From Pseudomonadota bacterium (GTDB lineage: Bacteria; Pseudomonadota; Gammaproteobacteria; Xanthomonadales; Rhodanobacteraceae), in NCBI GenBank assembly GCA_018241165.1, contig JAFEEK010000457.1:1-9120 (forward strand): a DNA stretch of 9,120 bases. The letters run 5' to 3'. This document shows positions 6,573-9,120 of this stretch, piece after piece. How positions within the stretch are numbered: position 1 is the stretch's first letter; each line of letters starts with the position of its first letter. Below the pieces are notes generated by a model, which was not told the origin of the DNA, did no database searches, and was given only the letters and a program-made list of their open reading frames with translations. The position numbers and the translations under genes were made by a program.

Positions 6573-7656
6573 GTCGACTACCCGATTTCACTTTGTATAA
6601 ACACCAGCGTTTTCCACAAATCCACACGATCAGCGCCGCGACATAGATACCGACGGCGGCAGCCGTTCCGGCTTTCGGCGGCGCACCGTACGGGCGCAGG
6701 TTCATCCAGTACAGCACGGGCACGACGACCAGAAGGTTCCATCCCATGTACCAGGCCGCCACCCGCACATGCGACATGCCGGTACGCGTCATCCACTGGT
6801 ACAGATGTTCGCGATGCGGCCGATACCAGCGGCGCCCGCACAGCATACGCGACAACAGCGTGCAACTCGCGTCCGCCACGAACGCCGATGCGGCGACGAC
6901 ACCACTGCACGCGGCGGTGTACGGCGAGGAATTCTGCCAGATCGCGGCGATCGCGATCAAAAGCCCGACGCTGCCGCTGCCGACGTCGCCCATGAATGCC
7001 CGCGCCCGCGGAAAATTGAACAGCAGGAAACCCGCCACCGCCGCCGCCCACAGTGCGATCTGGAACGCGTGGACATTGATCGCATAGCGCTGGCACAGCA
7101 CCGCCATGGCGATCAGCACGAAAATCGCCTGCATGGCGAGAATGCCGTCGATACCGTCCATGAAGTTGTGCAGGTTGATCGACCACACACAGACGAAGCC
7201 AAGCAAGGCGATAATGCCCGCGCTTTGCCAGAACGTCGTCTCCAGCCACGGCGCCGACGCGGTCAGATGGAATAGCGCAACCAACAGCGGCTTCAGGAAG
7301 ATCGCCACAGCCAGGCAGTGCACGCCCAGACGCAACAATACCGGCAGCGGGCGGTGATCGTCGATCCAGCCGATTGCCGCGACGAGCGCGATCGGCAGGC
7401 ACAGGCGCAATCCCGATTCCGCCGCCGGCACTGCATGCGCCAGCGCGAGTATCGACGCCAGCACCGCGACGACGATGCCGATGCCGGCGCCACGCGGCGT
7501 CGGCACGGCGTGCGAACGCCGTTGCCCCGGCAGATCGATCAATTCGCGGTGCCGCGCGTAGCGGATCGCCGCCCACGCAACCAGCGCGGAAATCGCGAAA
7601 CTCGCAGCCATCCAGAGCGCGTAACGCAGGCTCCATGGTTCGGCGAACCAGAACAT
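6559..7656 (-). CDS. wbpL: undecaprenyl-phosphate sugar-1-phosphate transferase, WecA/WbpL/MraY family
   Basis: Transfers a HexNAc-1-phosphate from a UDP-sugar to undecaprenyl phosphate at the inner membrane, starting O-antigen or another lipid-linked glycan. 365 residues with about ten hydrophobic segments. Family motifs in order are DLPGQRRSHAVPTPRGAG (41-58), IDD (98-100, the Asp pair), NLHNFMDGIDGI (161-172), FMGDVGSGSVG (221-231, with the GD essential in MraY enzymes) and HREHLYQ (281-287, the catalytic His loop). I chose the ATG at 7656. A TTG two codons upstream (7662) would give 367 residues, but the GGAG at 7666-7669 is only 3 bases from the TTG and 9 bases from the ATG. WbpL is favoured over WecA because the next gene is a WbpM-type dehydratase; substrate preference is inferred, not seen. 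The upstream lapB stop is only 6 bases before this start. Confidence 0.92.
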   Translation of the reverse strand: MFWFAEPWSLRYALWMAASFAISALVAWAAIRYARHRELIDLPGQRRSHAVPTPRGAGIGIVVAVLASILALAHAVPAAESGLRLCLPIALVAAIGWIDDHRPLPVLLRLGVHCLAVAIFLKPLLVALFHLTASAPWLETTFWQSAGIIALLGFVCVWSINLHNFMDGIDGILAMQAIFVLIAMAVLCQRYAINVHAFQIALWAAAVAGFLLFNFPRARAFMGDVGSGSVGLLIAIAAIWQNSSPYTAACSGVVAASAFVADASCTLLSRMLCGRRWYRPHREHLYQWMTRTGMSHVRVAAWYMGWNLLVVVPVLYWMNLRPYGAPPKAGTAAAVGIYVAALIVWICGKRWCLYKVKSGSRHGFA

Positions 7657-7662
7657 GCGCAA

Positions 7663-8850
7663 TTACTCCCCCGCTACACCGTGGATCGGCCTTACCGAAT
7701 TCCACGTCTTGCAACTCGGGCACTGCCAATGGTGCGCCTTGGCGCCGAAGCCGCATTTGCTGCAGCGGTACATGGCCTGGCCTTCGATCAGCTTGCGGGT
7801 CAGATCCTGCAAGATCAGCAGCGTCTCGCGCGCTTCGCCGCGCGAGGCGTCCAGCGATGCGCTGATCAGGGTCATCAGGCCACGCACGGATGGGCGCTGG
7901 CGCAACTGGCGGGTGAGGAATTCCACGGCCGCGGCCTCGCCCTGCGTGTTCGCGTAGAGTTTGGCCAGCGCGATCACCGGCGAAACGCCCTGCGAGCGTT
8001 CGATGATGTCGACCAGGAAGCGTTCGGCACGCTGCATCTGGCCCAGGCGCGCGTAGCAATCGAGCAGCGGCGTGAGCACCTCGGGAACGAAGTCCACGTC
8101 GAGCGTGGCGACGCGTTCGAATGCCTGTGCTGCGGCTTCGAGGTTGCCCTGCTGCATCTCAAGGTGACCCAGCACGATGTAGGCACGCACGCATTCGGGT
8201 TGGCAGACAAAGGCGTTTTCCAGGTGCGCGTGCGCCGCGGCGAAATCGCGCACCGCGCGCGCCTGCTCGGACAGTTCGCAATGGAACTGCGCGATGATCG
8301 GGCCTTCGGATTCGCCGGTGATTTTTTCCATCCGGCGCGCATGGTCGATGGCCTTGTTCCAATCCTTTTCGTGCTGGTAGATGCTGATCAGGTGACGCAA
8401 GGCGGACGGCACATGCGCGTCCATCGCCACCAGATCGCTGAACAGGGTTTCGGCGCGATCGAGCAGCCCGGCGCGCATGTAGTCCTCGCCGAGTTCCAGC
8501 AAGGCGACGGTTTTTTCCTCGTTGTTGAGGTTCGGCCGCGCGATCAGGTGCTGGTGCACGCGGATGGCGCGATCGACTTCGCCGCGGCGCCGGAACAGGT
8601 TGCCCAGCGCGAGATGCGTTTCCACCGTGTCGCGGTTGAATTCGGCGAGCTTGAGGAAAACCTCGATCGCCTTGTCGGGCTGCTCGTTGAGCAGGTAGTT
8701 CAGGCCGCGGAAATAACTCGACGACAATTCGCTGACGCCGGCGCGACGCGAGCGTTCACTGCTGCGACGGCCGTAAAACCAGCCGGACAGCGCAGCCAGC
8801 GGCAACAAAAAAACGAGCGCCGGAAGCAGCATCGGCGGCAGGCCACTCAT
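7663..8850 (-). CDS. lapB: lipopolysaccharide assembly protein B (tetratricopeptide repeat, rubredoxin-like tail)
   Basis: LapB (YciM) is an inner-membrane protein that controls LPS synthesis; in E. coli it works with FtsH to promote degradation of LpxC. 395 residues, close to the E. coli length. An N-terminal membrane anchor (about 7-26) ends in WFYGRRSSERS. The following YFRGLNYLLNEQPDKAIEVF (46-65) starts a long series of TPR-like helix pairs covering most of the protein to about 350. The C-terminal rubredoxin-like metal site is complete, with CSKC (Cys363 and Cys366) and CPSC (Cys377 and Cys380) as the four ligands. ihfB ends 13 bases upstream; no clear Shine-Dalgarno is seen in that gap. 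The usual partner gene lapA, which lies between ihfB and lapB in E. coli, is absent here. Co-transcription with wbpL, wbpM and galU would tie LPS quality control to O-antigen initiation. Confidence 0.95.
   Translation of the reverse strand: MSGLPPMLLPALVFLLPLAALSGWFYGRRSSERSRRAGVSELSSSYFRGLNYLLNEQPDKAIEVFLKLAEFNRDTVETHLALGNLFRRRGEVDRAIRVHQHLIARPNLNNEEKTVALLELGEDYMRAGLLDRAETLFSDLVAMDAHVPSALRHLISIYQHEKDWNKAIDHARRMEKITGESEGPIIAQFHCELSEQARAVRDFAAAHAHLENAFVCQPECVRAYIVLGHLEMQQGNLEAAAQAFERVATLDVDFVPEVLTPLLDCYARLGQMQRAERFLVDIIERSQGVSPVIALAKLYANTQGEAAAVEFLTRQLRQRPSVRGLMTLISASLDASRGEARETLLILQDLTRKLIEGQAMYRCSKCGFGAKAHHWQCPSCKTWNSVRPIHGVAGE
7666..7669 (-). promoter_or_regulatory. Shine-Dalgarno that decides the wbpL start
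   Basis: GGAG within a GGGGGAG run at the very end of lapB, immediately before its TAA. Nine bases separate it from the ATG at 7656, a workable spacing, but only three separate it from the in-frame TTG at 7662. Its position inside lapB suggests that ribosomes finishing lapB re-initiate on wbpL. Confidence 0.6.
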
Positions 8851-8863
8851 GATCGCGGGGAAC

Positions 8864-9120
8864 TCAGGCCGACCGGCGTACGGTGGTGTTGACGCGCTCG
8901 CGCAATTCCTTGCCGGGCTTGAAGTGCGGCACGTGCTTGCCCGGAAGTGCGACCGCGGAACCGGTCTTGGGATTGCGTCCCATGCGCGGCGGACGGAAAT
9001 GCAGCGAGAAACTGCCGAAGCCGCGAATCTCGATGCGCTCGCCGCTGGACAGCGCCAGGCTCATCTGCTCCATCACGTTCTTGACCGACAGTTCCACGTC
9101 GTTGAACGCCAGATGGTTCT
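8864..9120 (-). CDS. ihfB: integration host factor subunit beta, 5' end beyond the window
   Basis: One subunit of the IHF heterodimer, which binds and sharply bends DNA in recombination, replication and transcription. 84 codons are visible, reading inward from the window edge as [21 protein letters not shown]. coli IhfB has 94 residues, so only about the first 10-15 are missing. A GTG at 9097 is an internal Val codon, not the start. The HU/IHF core [20 protein letters not shown] is followed by NPKTG, which carries the intercalating Pro at the tip of the beta-arm. [15 protein letters not shown] is the conserved C-terminal part. Subunit beta is preferred over alpha or HU because of [15 protein letters not shown] and [14 protein letters not shown]. 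In gammaproteobacteria rpsA usually lies just upstream of ihfB, but that is outside this window. Confidence 0.97.
   Translation of the reverse strand, partial: NHLAFNDVELSVKNVMEQMSLALSSGERIEIRGFGSFSLHFRPPRMGRNPKTGSAVALPGKHVPHFKPGKELRERVNTTVRRSA

Noticed and set aside
3165..6995. 1276-codon open frame on the plus strand opposite galU and wbpM
   Set aside because: Its frame is codon-aligned with both galU and wbpM on the other strand, so a stop could arise only where those genes use TTA, CTA or TCA, codons rarely used in high-GC DNA. The product is rich in Arg, His and Gln with no domain, while the opposite strand encodes textbook GalU and WbpM motifs.
6578..8059. 493-codon minus-strand frame overlapping wbpL and lapB out of frame
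   Set aside because: Arg/Ala/Gly-rich composition typical of a shifted frame in GC-rich DNA. It overlaps two well-supported genes on the same strand.
7318..8892. 524-codon plus-strand frame opposite lapB
   Set aside because: Same cause: it is codon-aligned with lapB on the minus strand. It has no recognisable domain and also covers parts of wbpL and ihfB.

Overview
The window is 9.1 kb of high-GC, gene-dense bacterial DNA with almost no intergenic space. Gene content and order point to a gammaproteobacterium, most likely Xanthomonadales/Lysobacterales. The reasons are the ihfB-lapB neighbourhood, the IhfB sequence, and an ECF sigma factor paired with a Pro/Ala-rich membrane protein of a kind I associate with that order. 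The taxonomic call is inference. I see no tRNA, rRNA, CRISPR array, insertion sequence, phage gene or attachment site, and no gene-free stretch longer than about 75 bases.

Left part (1-2354, plus strand): the 3' two-thirds of an aldehyde dehydrogenase, then after 27 bases an ECF-type sigma factor whose stop overlaps by 4 nt the start of a single-pass membrane protein that is probably its anti-sigma partner. Middle (2357-3807): a minus-strand lipoprotein of uncertain family (possibly distantly CpcT/CpeT-like) diverges from a small three-helix membrane protein. A 74-base divergent region between them holds a plausible promoter for the lipoprotein.

Right part (3795-9120, minus strand, so read right to left): ihfB (5' end off the window), lapB, a WecA/WbpL-type undecaprenyl-phosphate sugar-1-phosphate transferase, a WbpM/PglF/CapD-type UDP-sugar 4,6-dehydratase, and galU. 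The genes abut or overlap, with junctions of 13 bp, 6 bp, a 14-bp overlap and 0 bp, so they probably form one operon-like unit. Functionally the unit combines control of LPS assembly (LapB) with sugar-nucleotide supply (GalU, WbpM) and the lipid-linked initiation step of O-antigen or exopolysaccharide synthesis (WbpL). In Pseudomonas aeruginosa the O-antigen cluster lies between ihfB (himD) and wbpM. Here the same boundary genes are almost directly joined, with no glycosyltransferase, Wzx, Wzy or Wzz gene between them.

I found no convincing new system. The points most worth checking are the compact LPS-initiation operon lacking lapA, the cysteine-free putative anti-sigma factor, and the unassigned lipoprotein/membrane-protein divergent pair. 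Very long open frames opposite the LPS genes are explained by codon alignment and rejected.
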